Shown piece after piece: positions 37,601-45,803 of a stretch of 64,000 nt of DNA. Numbering within the stretch: position 1 is the first letter of the stretch; each line of letters begins with the position of its first letter. This DNA comes from Porphyromonas cangingivalis. Lineage in GTDB: Bacteria; Bacteroidota; Bacteroidia; Bacteroidales; Porphyromonadaceae. Made by a program: the position numbers and the translations under genes. A model generated the notes under the pieces. The model was not told the DNA's origin. It made no database searches and worked only from the letters and a program-made list of their open reading frames with translations. Location of the stretch: contig NZ_LR134506.1 in NCBI RefSeq assembly GCF_900638305.1, positions 682,001-746,000 on the forward strand, read 5' to 3'.

Positions 37601-37899
37601 ACTACTCGAATGCTCATGGCTTCCCCGTCGTATATAGAGAAATGGGTATCGGTAAACTCATCGGAGCACCCGTGCCTGGCACAATGACCGCCGTATGGTG
37701 GGAAAGACAGATCGATCCATCCATTGTTTTCGGAATTCCTCAAGTGACAGTAACCGACTCCAAAGGCACAGTGCTCGAAAATACACAGCTCGAACCCGAC
37801 ATTACTGTATATAATACCCCCGAAGAGTATCTACACAACGAGGATACCCAACTCAAAACTGCTGTCAAGGAGCTGATGTCTAACACAAAAAAGAGGTAA
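34651..37899 (+). CDS. Exported tricorn-like S41 protease with beta-propeller and PDZ domains
   Basis: A 1082-residue protein with a signal peptide (about residues 1-27, ending VVAQ), so it acts outside the cytoplasm, unlike archaeal tricorn. WD40/TolB-like propeller repeats fill about 30-560 (repeated SPDGK-type loops). A lysine- and glutamate-rich linker (about 569-598) leads to the protease half: SHTG with S769 and H770 (matching tricorn S745 and H746), a PDZ domain (about 790-870), FNGGG near 935 and the nucleophile candidate S986 in GNYSNAHGF. It probably trims peptides in the periplasm or at the surface. No partner gene is adjacent. Confidence 0.9.
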   Translation: MQPLKMMSPKIILSLLAGVAISGEVVAQETPQWVRHTALSPDGKVIAFTYKGDIFTVPTQGGRATQITSHSAHDTQPVWSPDGTKLAFASDREGSFDVYVTSREGGTARRLTFNSVGERPVAFKDNEHLIFDANIRPDTQMGIFPYRNFTQLYSISVSGGRPTMFSALSMIEPSLKGDKILYTDIKGYEDPFRKHHTSSITRDIWLYEKGKGHRKLTSFKGEDRNALWLANEEAFYYTSEQDGTFNIYKRPINDGTPIQLTTYKDHPVRYVSTDNAGNLAYSWNGQLYYLPKGGKPSKVAIQVYSDNAPMDTRTIKFSNGATEMALSPDNKEIAIVVRGEVFVTSVEYNTTKRITNTPQQERSVVFSPDGRKLVYAAERDGKWDIFMSELVNKDDQGFTYARELKETKLTDDAKPSFDPKFSPNGEEIAFLRDRTSIVVLNLKSKRERVVMDGKYNYSYADGDQWFEWSPDGKWIVTDYIGIGGWNNKDVALIKADGSGETHNLTQSGYSDTNGKFVLGGKAVAFFSDRAGYRSHGSWGSEQDLYMAFLDQEAFDHFNLSKEERELITPKKKEEKKEDTKQKKSKKSKAKKVEEKPVKAPFTFNFDGLDYRTVRMTRASGSQSDFVMDSKGEKLYYIAHFDNASNLYEVDLVAKSTKVLLPNVAMGSLTLGKDDKTLYVITFKGIQKIEGGKPKAITYDANFDYKPEEEREYIFNHVVKQVEDKFYDPNLHGVDWKMYADNYRSQLPYINNKHDFADLLSELLGELNASHTGARYAARGSSTPTASFGVFYDETHKGDGLKIKEIMKGGPLDRSKTIAREGVIILNIDGETITANTPIEKYLNGKVGNRVLVTFLDPRTGKKADEYIKLISQSSESALLYRRWVAQRAEMVKKWSNDKIAYIHIEGMDSRSFRQTYKDLLGKYRHCDAVVIDTRFNGGGWLHEDLVILLTGKEYGRFTPRGRYIGSDPFAQWTKPSAVLMGEGNYSNAHGFPVVYREMGIGKLIGAPVPGTMTAVWWERQIDPSIVFGIPQVTVTDSKGTVLENTQLEPDITVYNTPEEYLHNEDTQLKTAVKELMSNTKKR

Positions 37900-37942
37900 T
37901 AACGATACTGTCCTAAAAAAGTGTGTAAGCCCCATTAGTCCT

Positions 37943-37950
37943 TAACTTTG
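37943..37950 (+). promoter_or_regulatory. Candidate -7 promoter element of the IS transposase
   Basis: TAACTTTG, an exact TAnnTTTG match that overlaps the left subterminal inverted repeat, 28 bases before the transposase ATG. Transposase binding there could repress its own promoter. Confidence 0.45.
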
Positions 37951-37978
37951 AGGTAAGAAAAAAATAAACCTAAGAACA

Positions 37979-39130
37979 ATGGAGCTTACAACAACACAAA
38001 AGTCGGCATTTATTTCTGAAATGCTATCATCAGAGGCAGGTATTAACGAACTTATCCGTGTACTATTGGACACCTTCTCGAAGCAAGAACGTGCTCTCTT
38101 TGTCGAAGAGCATGAGGGTGAACAATGCAATGGTTTCCGTCCTCGTCGATGGCGAGGCTACGGCTGTAGCTTTGAATTACGGATTCCTCGAACACGTTCG
38201 GGGAATTTCCAACCCCTGATTTTGGGAATCCTTTCCAGCCAAGAGAGCGAACGAGCCTTGTTGTTTCACGAGCTTTATACCCGAGGCCTTTCGTGCGAAG
38301 ACATTGGTTCGGTGTGCGAACGGATCTACGGCTATCACTATAGCAAGCAGCAAGTCAGTTATCTCACCAACACGAGTAAAGAGGAGATCTACAAGTGGTT
38401 GGAACGCCAACTGTCGCCCCACTATTTGGCGGTGTACATCGATGCTACCTTTGCCTACACACGGCGGGATGATCGTGTGGCTCAGGAAGCCTATTACACG
38501 ATGTTGGGGTTGCTTCCTGACGGTAGTCGGGAGGTGCTTTGTGTGGTGAATCATCCCACGGAAGGAGCGTTGAATTGGGAGGCAGAGTTGAAAGCCCTCA
38601 AAACACGTGGAGTCGAACGTATAGACCTGATCATCTCAGATGCTTTACAAGGGATTGAACGAGCCATCGCCTCGGCTTTCCCTCACTCCTCCCATCAGCT
38701 GTGTGTCGTTCATTTCAAGCGTCACGCACTTAATGCCGTATCGAAGAGGGACAAGGATCGGATGAGGCAGGAGTTGGAAGACTTGTTTCCGATCTCGGGT
38801 ACAAGTCTTACACCCATCAAGGCATTTGAGAAATTGTGTACATTTGCAGAACGTTGGGGGAAAAGCTACCGGAGCCTGCTCTCCTTGTCGGCACCTCGCA
38901 ATATAAACTACTTCACCTACCTGATGTTCCCGGAGGGTGTTCGTCGTATGATTTACTCGACGAATTGGGTGGAGCGTCTCAATCGCAGCTATAAGCGTAC
39001 GCTGCGTATGCGTGGGGCTCTACCCTCGGCTGATGCCGTCGTCTTTCTCTTGGGCTCTGTAGCCCGAGAAATGACCGAAAGGACTTACGCAAGGAGGTTA
39101 CCCTATTTCCAAGAGTGGAGCACCAAATAA
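37979..39130 (+). CDS. IS256 (Mutator) family transposase
   Basis: DDE transposase of 383 residues, intact. The catalytic triad is D155 (VYIDATF), D221 (IISDALQG) and E332 (STNWVERLNR). The C-x2-H motif QLCVVHFKRH characteristic of the Mutator group lies after the second aspartate, and the region between the second D and the E is helical. No frameshift or premature stop is present, so it may still be active. Confidence 0.92.
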   Translation: MELTTTQKSAFISEMLSSEAGINELIRVLLDTFSKQERALFVEEHEGEQCNGFRPRRWRGYGCSFELRIPRTRSGNFQPLILGILSSQESERALLFHELYTRGLSCEDIGSVCERIYGYHYSKQQVSYLTNTSKEEIYKWLERQLSPHYLAVYIDATFAYTRRDDRVAQEAYYTMLGLLPDGSREVLCVVNHPTEGALNWEAELKALKTRGVERIDLIISDALQGIERAIASAFPHSSHQLCVVHFKRHALNAVSKRDKDRMRQELEDLFPISGTSLTPIKAFEKLCTFAERWGKSYRSLLSLSAPRNINYFTYLMFPEGVRRMIYSTNWVERLNRSYKRTLRMRGALPSADAVVFLLGSVAREMTERTYARRLPYFQEWSTK

Positions 39131-39166
39131 ATGAGTAATGAGTAATAACACGAAAAACTCAAAGTT

Positions 39167-39198
39167 TTTTTCCCCTGGGGCATGCCCCAGGGGAAAAA
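39167..39198. repeat. 32-bp perfect palindrome at the right side of the IS
   Basis: A perfect palindrome of five T, CCCCTGGGGCATGCCCCAGGGG-type core (core split: CCCCTGGGG, CATG centre, CCCCAGGGG) and five A. No T-run follows on either strand outside the palindrome, so it is not a standard terminator. Confidence 0.6.
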
Positions 39199-39221
39199 GT
39201 GTGTAAGCCCCCAATAGCAGG

Positions 39222-39258
39222 AAAAAGGCAGATAGGAGTAAACCCTACCTGCCTTTTG
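39222..39258 (-). terminator. Bidirectional terminator between the IS and gcvP
   Basis: A 10-bp stem (GGCAGATAGG and CCTACCTGCC, 39227-39236 and 39244-39253, one mismatch that is a G-U on the minus-strand RNA). Five T follow on the minus strand and four on the plus strand. It lies 25 bases past the gcvP stop. Confidence 0.75.
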
Positions 39259-39282
39259 ATCTATTTTTTGTTGCTATGCAGC

Positions 39283-42138
39283 TTACTCATTCCATACACA
39301 GCAAGCAAGAGAAGCCACCAAATTGCGGTCACCAAAGCCGTTGTCGATACGGCTGACATTGATCCAGAACTTGTTCTCCTTGAGATATTCAAGAGGGAAT
39401 GCCGCCTTCGAACGTGGATAAGCATGTGTCCATTCGTCTGCAACCACTTCGTATTGTGGGTGTGGAGCATTCTTAAGAACATTATCCTCTTTATCAGCCT
39501 TACCATCGATGACCTCCTGGATCTCTTGTCTGATCTTAGTCATCACTGCGATGAAGCGATCAAGTTCGGCAAGACTTTCACTCTCTGTTGGCTCAATCAT
39601 GAGTGTGCCATGAACGGGGAATGATAAGGTTGGTGCGTGATACCCAAAGTCCATGAGACGTTTAGCGATATCACTTTCATCGATATTACTCATTTCCTTA
39701 ATCTTACGACATTCAAGAATGAGTTCATGCCCTACACGTCCTTGTGTACCGGTATATACGATACCATATTCCTTTTCAAGGAAAGCAGCCATGTAGTTGG
39801 CATTAAGGATTGCAACGGCTGTCGAACGCTTCAAACCAGCTTCACCAAGAAGTCTGATATATGCGTAAGTGATACCGAAGACGACAGCACTACCGAATGG
39901 TGCTGCAGACACAGGAATACGATCATCCCCATACATAACAGAGTGTGAAGGGAGATATGCTTCCAAGTGCTTAGCCACACAGATGGGGCCTACACCGGGA
40001 CCACCACCACCATGAGGGATAGCAAAGGTCTTATGTAGATTCAAGTGACAGACGTCAGCACCGATAAATCCGGGATTGGTGTATCCTACTTGTGCATTCA
40101 TGTTTGCACCGTCCATATAGACCTGACCACCACAATCGTGAACAATCTGGCAAAGTTCGCGGATCTCAGGCTCAAAGATACCGTGTGTAGATGGATAAGT
40201 GATCATCGTACCTGCAAGACGATCCTTGTTTTCATGAGCCTTCTTGCGGAAGTCTTCAACATCAATGTTACCATTCTCGTCACAAATGGTCGTCACGGTC
40301 TTGTAGCCACACTGAACTGCACTTGCAGGATTTGTACCGTGAGCAGACGATGGCAACAGGATAATGTCTCTGTGTCCCTGACCGTTCGCCTTGTGGTATT
40401 CCATGATGGTACGAAGGCCGGCATACTCACCCGACGCCCCTGAATTAGGCATCAAACAAACAGCAGGAAGCCCTGTGATCTCTCCAAGGAGAGACTTTAG
40501 TGTATCGAGCATTTCGATATAACCCTCGGTCTGGTCTTCGGGAGCATAAGGGTGCATCAGTGCAAATTGGGGGTTGCTTAGGATGAAGAGTTCTGAAGCC
40601 GCATTAAGCTTCATTGTACAAGACCCCAAAGAAATCATAGAGTGAGCAAGAGATATATCCTTACGTTCAAGTCTCTTGATGTATCTCATGAGCTCAGTCT
40701 CTGTATGATAGCTGTTGAAGACTTCGTAAGTAAGGAAGTCTGATGTCCTCTTCAAGCCACCTTCGATACCATTCCACTCAGATGGCACATCCACAGTAGG
40801 AACAGTCTCAATACCCTTACCTTGCGCAAAGATATAGAGAAGTGTACCCAGGTCAGTCTCCTGTGTTGTTTCGTCAAGGCTGATACCGATCGCGCCATTC
40901 TTGAAGTAACGAAGATTCACACGACAGTCAAGTGCTGTTGACTTGATTGCCTCACGTTCTACCTCACTGATGTTGGAGATATAAAGGGTGTCAAAGAAAA
41001 GCTTATTCTCTTGCTTATAACCAAGGTCTTCGAGCTTTTCGGCCAAAAGTACTGCATAAGTGTGGATACGACCTGCTATGTCTCTCAAGCCTTTAGGGCC
41101 ATGATAGACGGCATACATACCGGCCATCGAAGCCAAGAGTGCTTGCGCTGTACAGATGTTTGATGTTGCCTTTTCTCTTTTAATATGCTGTTCTCTCGTT
41201 TGGAGCGCAAGTCTGTATGCAGGCTTACCATAAGTATCCTTTGAGAGTCCAACGATACGGCCGGGAATATAACGCTTGAAATCATCAAGAGCTGAAAGAT
41301 AACCTGCCGATGGACCTCCGAAATACATCGGGATACCAAATCGTTGAGTTGTACCGAACACGATGTCTGCTCCCCATTCTCCGGGAGGTGTGAGGAGGAC
41401 AAGAGAAAGTAGATCCGCTGCGACTGCCACCTTGATCTCTGCAGCCTTTGCCTTTTCGGTGAACGCCTTGTAGTCGAAGATCTCACCTCTTTCGTTAGGA
41501 TATTGGAGGACTACACCAAAATAGTCTGCACCGAAGTCAAAAGACTCCAATGAGCCGACGACGACTTCCACATCCCAAGGCTCACAACGTGTCATGATCA
41601 CCTTCAATGTAGACTCATATACATCATCCGCCACGAAGAGCTTCGCTGCATTCTTCTTTGCACGGCTGCGAGTGTTCAACATCATTGCGGCAGCTTCAGC
41701 ACCGGCAGTGGCTTCGTCAAGGAGAGAGCAGTTGGTGAGAGGAAGAGCAGTGAGATCAGTGATCATCGACTGGAAGTTGAAGAGAGCTTCGAGACGCCCC
41801 TGAGAGATCTCAGCCTGATATGGAGTGTAAGAAGTATACCAAGCCGGATTTTCGAGGATATTACGCTGGATCGGAGCAGGGGTACAAGTGTCGTACCATC
41901 CCATACCGATGTATGACGAGAAGACCTTATTCTTAGCACCAAGTTCGTTGATGTGCTCGATAAGTTCGCGTTCGGTCATTGGTTCAGGGAGATTGAGAGG
42001 AGCATCGAGGAAGATGTTTGAAGGCATGGTCTGCTTCATTAGTTCTTCGATACTTTTCACTCCGATCTTATCCAACATTACTTTCTCATCATCAGGGCTT
42101 ATCCCGATGTGTCTGATTGAAAAGTCGTTTGTGTTCAT
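39283..42138 (-). CDS. gcvP: Glycine dehydrogenase (aminomethyl-transferring), P protein
   Basis: PLP enzyme that decarboxylates glycine and passes the aminomethyl group to the H protein lipoyl arm. Length is 951 residues, the single-chain form with both halves fused. N-terminal half: RHIGISPDDEKVML, FSSYIGMGWYDT, SLLDEATAGAEAAAM. C-terminal half: SLGSCTMKLNAASE and the PLP-lysine block NLHKTFAIPHGGGGPGVGP (lysine near residue 702). No gcvT or gcvH gene is in the window, so the rest of the glycine cleavage system is elsewhere. A 71-base gap separates it from the MBL-fold gene upstream. Confidence 0.96.
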   Translation of the reverse strand: MNTNDFSIRHIGISPDDEKVMLDKIGVKSIEELMKQTMPSNIFLDAPLNLPEPMTERELIEHINELGAKNKVFSSYIGMGWYDTCTPAPIQRNILENPAWYTSYTPYQAEISQGRLEALFNFQSMITDLTALPLTNCSLLDEATAGAEAAAMMLNTRSRAKKNAAKLFVADDVYESTLKVIMTRCEPWDVEVVVGSLESFDFGADYFGVVLQYPNERGEIFDYKAFTEKAKAAEIKVAVAADLLSLVLLTPPGEWGADIVFGTTQRFGIPMYFGGPSAGYLSALDDFKRYIPGRIVGLSKDTYGKPAYRLALQTREQHIKREKATSNICTAQALLASMAGMYAVYHGPKGLRDIAGRIHTYAVLLAEKLEDLGYKQENKLFFDTLYISNISEVEREAIKSTALDCRVNLRYFKNGAIGISLDETTQETDLGTLLYIFAQGKGIETVPTVDVPSEWNGIEGGLKRTSDFLTYEVFNSYHTETELMRYIKRLERKDISLAHSMISLGSCTMKLNAASELFILSNPQFALMHPYAPEDQTEGYIEMLDTLKSLLGEITGLPAVCLMPNSGASGEYAGLRTIMEYHKANGQGHRDIILLPSSAHGTNPASAVQCGYKTVTTICDENGNIDVEDFRKKAHENKDRLAGTMITYPSTHGIFEPEIRELCQIVHDCGGQVYMDGANMNAQVGYTNPGFIGADVCHLNLHKTFAIPHGGGGPGVGPICVAKHLEAYLPSHSVMYGDDRIPVSAAPFGSAVVFGITYAYIRLLGEAGLKRSTAVAILNANYMAAFLEKEYGIVYTGTQGRVGHELILECRKIKEMSNIDESDIAKRLMDFGYHAPTLSFPVHGTLMIEPTESESLAELDRFIAVMTKIRQEIQEVIDGKADKEDNVLKNAPHPQYEVVADEWTHAYPRSKAAFPLEYLKENKFWINVSRIDNGFGDRNLVASLACCVWNE

Positions 42139-42209
42139 CTGTTTATGCGGTTATTATTAGTTGATTTATTCTCATAGTTTATTAACTGATGACGAAGGCA
42201 AAATGTTTA

Positions 42210-42854
42210 TCATTTGGAGAAATAAGGGTTATTCCTCTTCTCGTAGCCCACAGTCGTTGCAGGCCCATGCCCCGGTAGCACAACAGTGTCATCGGGGAGG
42301 ACGAACAACTGAGCCGTTATCGCCGAGATCAATGTGTCATAATCGCCTCCCCAAAGGTCTGTACGTCCTATACCCATATTGAATAAAGTATCTCCGGCAA
42401 AAACGACTCCCACGGTATTTGCATAAAAGACGACATGCGCCGGAGAATGCCCGGGGACAGGCAAGATTTTAAGTTCGGCATTACCGAAAGCAACACTCCC
42501 CCCCTCGCTCAAAGGGACAGGCGACATTTCCGCTACGGGAATATGCCCAAGTCCAAACAAGCGAAGTTGATCCTTAAGAGAAGGCAGCATCTCTATCTCC
42601 AATGCGGGCACTTCAAGATCCAGGCCCCATTTTTCCTTGACAAAAGGAGCCCCGATACAGTGATCAAAGTGTAAGTGTGTACATATAGCCCTGACCGGCT
42701 TAAGGTTTTTCTCCTCTACAAATCTTGTCAGAGCTACCTCTTCATCAGGAGTGAAACACCCCGGATCGATGATACAGGCTTCGGCAGTCTCATCCCAAAC
42801 AAGATAAGTCTGCTCTCCGGCAAAATTAAAGGTAAATGAGTGGTATTGTATCAT
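42210..42854 (-). CDS. MBL-fold metallo-hydrolase, glyoxalase II-like
   Basis: A 214-residue metallo-beta-lactamase-fold hydrolase. The metal motif THLHFDHCIG (H60, H62, D64, H65) is intact, with the later ligands in PVPGHSPAH (H near 136), FAGDTLF and VLPGHGPAT. Such short proteins are usually thioester or persulfide hydrolases; the substrate cannot be told from sequence. It follows rsmG on the minus strand after 17 bases. Confidence 0.85.
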   Translation of the reverse strand: MIQYHSFTFNFAGEQTYLVWDETAEACIIDPGCFTPDEEVALTRFVEEKNLKPVRAICTHLHFDHCIGAPFVKEKWGLDLEVPALEIEMLPSLKDQLRLFGLGHIPVAEMSPVPLSEGGSVAFGNAELKILPVPGHSPAHVVFYANTVGVVFAGDTLFNMGIGRTDLWGGDYDTLISAITAQLFVLPDDTVVLPGHGPATTVGYEKRNNPYFSK

Positions 42855-42871
42855 AATAGAATCAAGAATGG

Positions 42872-43513
42872 TTAAAGAGGTAGATAGACAATCTTCTTTG
42901 TCTCGAAAAACTCTTCCTGAAAAATGTCACTCAGATCCTCGACAGAGACAAGGTTTCGAAACGGATGCAACTCGGCCTGAAGATCCCCTCCTTTGAGAGC
43001 TATCACACCATTGGGCATAGAGTTCCTTTGTTTCCTTGTATCCACCAACTTTCGAGCAATGTCCACAAGATCAGAAGTCTGCATGGCTGCCCTACTGACA
43101 ACAAAATCACACTTATCATCCTTGATGCTTTCAGCCCTTCCATGCACACAAGTCACATTTTTCAGACCGATAGCCTCAGCAACTGCAGTCACTACTCTGA
43201 TTTTCTTGCCGATGCTATCTATGAGTGTAAATCGACACTGAGGAAAGAGTATCGCCAATGGAATGCCCGGGAATCCGCCACCGGTGCCGATATCAAATAT
43301 CTTACTCTCGTCTCTGAAAGAAATGAATTTTGCGATGGCAAGCGAATGCAAGATATGGTTAGTGACAATGTTATCAATGTCTTTTCTGGAGATGACATTG
43401 ATCTTTGTATTCCACTCCTCATACAAAGAAGGCAAAAGCCCCAACTGCCTTACTTGCTCAGAAGACAAGCCGGGGAAGTACTTCGTGATTGGCGATAAGT
43501 CTACAGTAGTCAT
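42872..43513 (-). CDS. rsmG: 16S rRNA (guanine-527-N7)-methyltransferase RsmG
   Basis: Methylates G527 of 16S rRNA. Length is 213 residues. The SAM site FDIGTGGGFPGIPLAILFP (about 70-88) and the downstream DSIGKKIRVV and CVHGRAE strands are typical, and VSRAA marks the end of the core domain. It is transcribed after recQ (19-base gap) and before the MBL-fold gene. Confidence 0.93.
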   Translation of the reverse strand: MTTVDLSPITKYFPGLSSEQVRQLGLLPSLYEEWNTKINVISRKDIDNIVTNHILHSLAIAKFISFRDESKIFDIGTGGGFPGIPLAILFPQCRFTLIDSIGKKIRVVTAVAEAIGLKNVTCVHGRAESIKDDKCDFVVSRAAMQTSDLVDIARKLVDTRKQRNSMPNGVIALKGGDLQAELHPFRNLVSVEDLSDIFQEEFFETKKIVYLPL

Positions 43514-43532
43514 GTCTCAGATAGAAATCGAC

Positions 43533-45722
43533 TTAATTGGCCATTTCGGACAAAAACTTGATACGAACCAGCCTGATATCCTCCTCTTCGTAATCGGGAC
43601 CCAACTCCTCCAAAGCCTTTTCGAGGCTGTCTGTCTCGGAGTTCTTGAAGTACTCGTATATATCTTCGATATGCTCCTCATCCATCACATCGGTGATAAA
43701 GTAGTTGAGGTTGATTTTTGTACCACTATATACGATTGTCTCTATTTCGTTGAGAAGTTCGTCGAAGTCCAAGTCAAAGGTATTTGCAATATCCTCCAAC
43801 GACACCTTACGGTCGATAAGCTGGACGATGGAGACTTTCAGTTTTGACTTATTGGGGACTGTTCGGATACGGATATCTTCAGGGCGTTCGATCTCATTTT
43901 CTTTGACGTATTCATCAATGACCTTGACAAACTCTGTACCGAACTTCTGAGCCTTGTTCTGTCCCACACCGGATATGTTCTGCAACTCCGTGAGTGTAAT
44001 AGGATAAAACGTAGCCATATCCTGCAAACTCTGTTCTTGGAATATGACATAAGGAGGCAGATCGAGTTTCTTGGCAAGCTTCTTTCTCAGATCTTTAAGG
44101 ATAGAGAAGAGCTGTGGATCGGTCGCACCTCCGCTACTACCACTACTCTTGACCTCTTCTACCTGTTCGTCATCATCTTCATCAGGTACAGAGATATTGA
44201 ATGATGTAGGGGTCTTGATGAAGCTTTTCCCTTTCTTTGTAAGCTTCAGGACTCCGAGTTTTTCTATGTTCTTATCGATGTACCCATTGATCATTGCCTC
44301 TCTCAAGATAAGATCGAGTACCTCAGAAGACACCTCCTCACAGCTACCGAACTCTTCCAGTTCATCGTGCTTGAATGTCTCTATGTCAGATGTCTTTTTA
44401 CCCAATAGAAAATCCATCAGGTATTCTGTTTTCACTTTTTCTTTCAGGGCTGTGATGCCCTCCAACATGTTAAGCAGAGTCTCTTTTGCTTCCACTTTTT
44501 TTCTTTTATTCTTACAGTTATCACAGTTATGACAGTTGTCATGCTCATATATCTCTCCAAAGTAGTGGAGGAGGTATTTTCGTCTACATATGGAGGTCCG
44601 AGCATATTCGGCTGTCTCCATGAGGAGCTGACGACCTATCTCTCTTTCATTAGAACTCTTATTTTTGTTGTGCAAAAACTTATCCAGCTTCTGCATATCT
44701 TTATCACAATAAAATGCTATACAGATACCCTCTCCTCCGTCTCTTCCGGCACGCCCCGTCTCCTGATAATAGCCCTCAAGACTCTTAGGGATGTCGTAAT
44801 GGATCACAAATCTCACATCCGGCTTATCTATACCCATACCGAAGGCAATGGTTGCCACGATGACATCTATATCTTCGTTGAGGAAAGCATCCTGACTCTC
44901 GGAGCGCAGGCCGGCATCGAGTCCGGCATGATAGGCATGAGCCTTGATACCATTGGCACAAAGGATCTTTGCGAACTCATCGACCTTCGTACGGCTCATA
45001 CAATATACGATACCCGTCTTGCCCGGATTACTCTTGATGAACTTGATGATCTCGCGGTCCACATCGTTCGTCTTCTCCCGCACCTCATAGTACAAGTTTT
45101 CTCTGTTGAACGAACTGCTGAAGACATCTGCTTCCACCATTCCGAGATTTTTTTGTATATCTCCCTGTACCGTAGGTGTAGCTGTTGCGGTAAGAGCGAT
45201 CATCGGTCTACGATGTATCTCGTTGACGATCTCTCGTATCCTCCTGTATTCGGGTCTGAAGTCATGCCCCCATTCGGAGATACAGTGAGCCTCATCAATG
45301 GCATAAAAAGACACTCCGATGGTCTTCAAGAAGTCAATATTCTCTTGCTTCGTCAACGATTCCGGAGCCACATAGAGCAATTTCGTCACGCCCGACTTCA
45401 AGTCCTCCTTGACCTGATCAAGTGTCACCTTATTCAGCGACGAATTGATGAAGTGAGCCACCGCATCATTTTCCGTATGCTGACGTATCGCATCGACTTG
45501 ATTCTTCATGAGGGCGATGAGCGGAGATATGATGATCGCCGTCCCATCCAGCATCAATGCAGGAAGTTGGTAGCACAGAGACTTACCTGCACCTGTGGGC
45601 ATGAGCACAAAGGTATCTCGTCCATCAAGGATATTCTCGATGATCTGCTGTTGGTATCCTTTGAAGCTGTCAAATCCAAAGTAGTGCCTTAGTTTTTGAT
45701 GTAAAATCTCTGTTCTTTCCAT
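43533..45722 (-). CDS. recQ: ATP-dependent DNA helicase RecQ
   Basis: 3'-5' superfamily 2 helicase for recombination and fork repair. Length is 729 residues, longer than E. coli RecQ (about 610). Helicase motifs: MPTGAGKSLCYQLPAL, DEAHCISEWGHDFRP, TATATP, AFGMGIDKPDVRFVIH and QETGRAGRD. The RecQ zinc site follows (SICRRK, then CHNCDNC). After the winged-helix region a short acidic and serine/glycine linker (about 515-535) precedes the HRDC domain, then an additional C-terminal helix-turn-helix-like segment (about 625-725, beginning SKLKVSIVQLIDRKVSLED) that E. coli RecQ lacks. Confidence 0.95.
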   Translation of the reverse strand: MERTEILHQKLRHYFGFDSFKGYQQQIIENILDGRDTFVLMPTGAGKSLCYQLPALMLDGTAIIISPLIALMKNQVDAIRQHTENDAVAHFINSSLNKVTLDQVKEDLKSGVTKLLYVAPESLTKQENIDFLKTIGVSFYAIDEAHCISEWGHDFRPEYRRIREIVNEIHRRPMIALTATATPTVQGDIQKNLGMVEADVFSSSFNRENLYYEVREKTNDVDREIIKFIKSNPGKTGIVYCMSRTKVDEFAKILCANGIKAHAYHAGLDAGLRSESQDAFLNEDIDVIVATIAFGMGIDKPDVRFVIHYDIPKSLEGYYQETGRAGRDGGEGICIAFYCDKDMQKLDKFLHNKNKSSNEREIGRQLLMETAEYARTSICRRKYLLHYFGEIYEHDNCHNCDNCKNKRKKVEAKETLLNMLEGITALKEKVKTEYLMDFLLGKKTSDIETFKHDELEEFGSCEEVSSEVLDLILREAMINGYIDKNIEKLGVLKLTKKGKSFIKTPTSFNISVPDEDDDEQVEEVKSSGSSGGATDPQLFSILKDLRKKLAKKLDLPPYVIFQEQSLQDMATFYPITLTELQNISGVGQNKAQKFGTEFVKVIDEYVKENEIERPEDIRIRTVPNKSKLKVSIVQLIDRKVSLEDIANTFDLDFDELLNEIETIVYSGTKINLNYFITDVMDEEHIEDIYEYFKNSETDSLEKALEELGPDYEEEDIRLVRIKFLSEMAN

Positions 45723-45803
45723 AAATCCCGATCAGTTAGATAGATCCGACAGGCAAAAGAGGATCCCCCCACACTGCCCAATCTATCAACTAAGTTAGGT
45801 ATT

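Larger units (their letters stand above)
37904..39213 (+). mobile_element. IS256-family insertion sequence with mismatched ends
   Basis: One transposase gene with flanking end-like sequence, inserted 4 bases after the tricorn-like protease stop. The left end GATACTGTCC followed by AAAAAAGTGTGTAAGCCCC resembles IS256-type ends. On the right, AAAAAGTGTGTAAGCCCC recurs at 39194-39211 in the same orientation, not inverted. Subterminal inverted repeats are AACTTTGAG (37944-37952) and CTCAAAGTT (39158-39166); 9 bases outside each lies GCCCCA or its complement. The exact right boundary and target duplication cannot be set from this sequence. Confidence 0.7.

Noticed and set aside
39167-39198. Palindrome as an intrinsic terminator of the transposase gene
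   Set aside because: The T and A runs pair with each other inside the palindrome, and no unpaired T-tract follows on either strand.
39199-39624. 141-residue plus-strand frame after the IS
   Set aside because: Mostly antisense to the 3' end of gcvP and crosses the bidirectional terminator; no protein signature.
44529-45692. 387-residue plus-strand open frame opposite recQ
   Set aside because: It is antisense to a clear RecQ helicase, has no recognisable domain, and its length follows from codon usage on the other strand.
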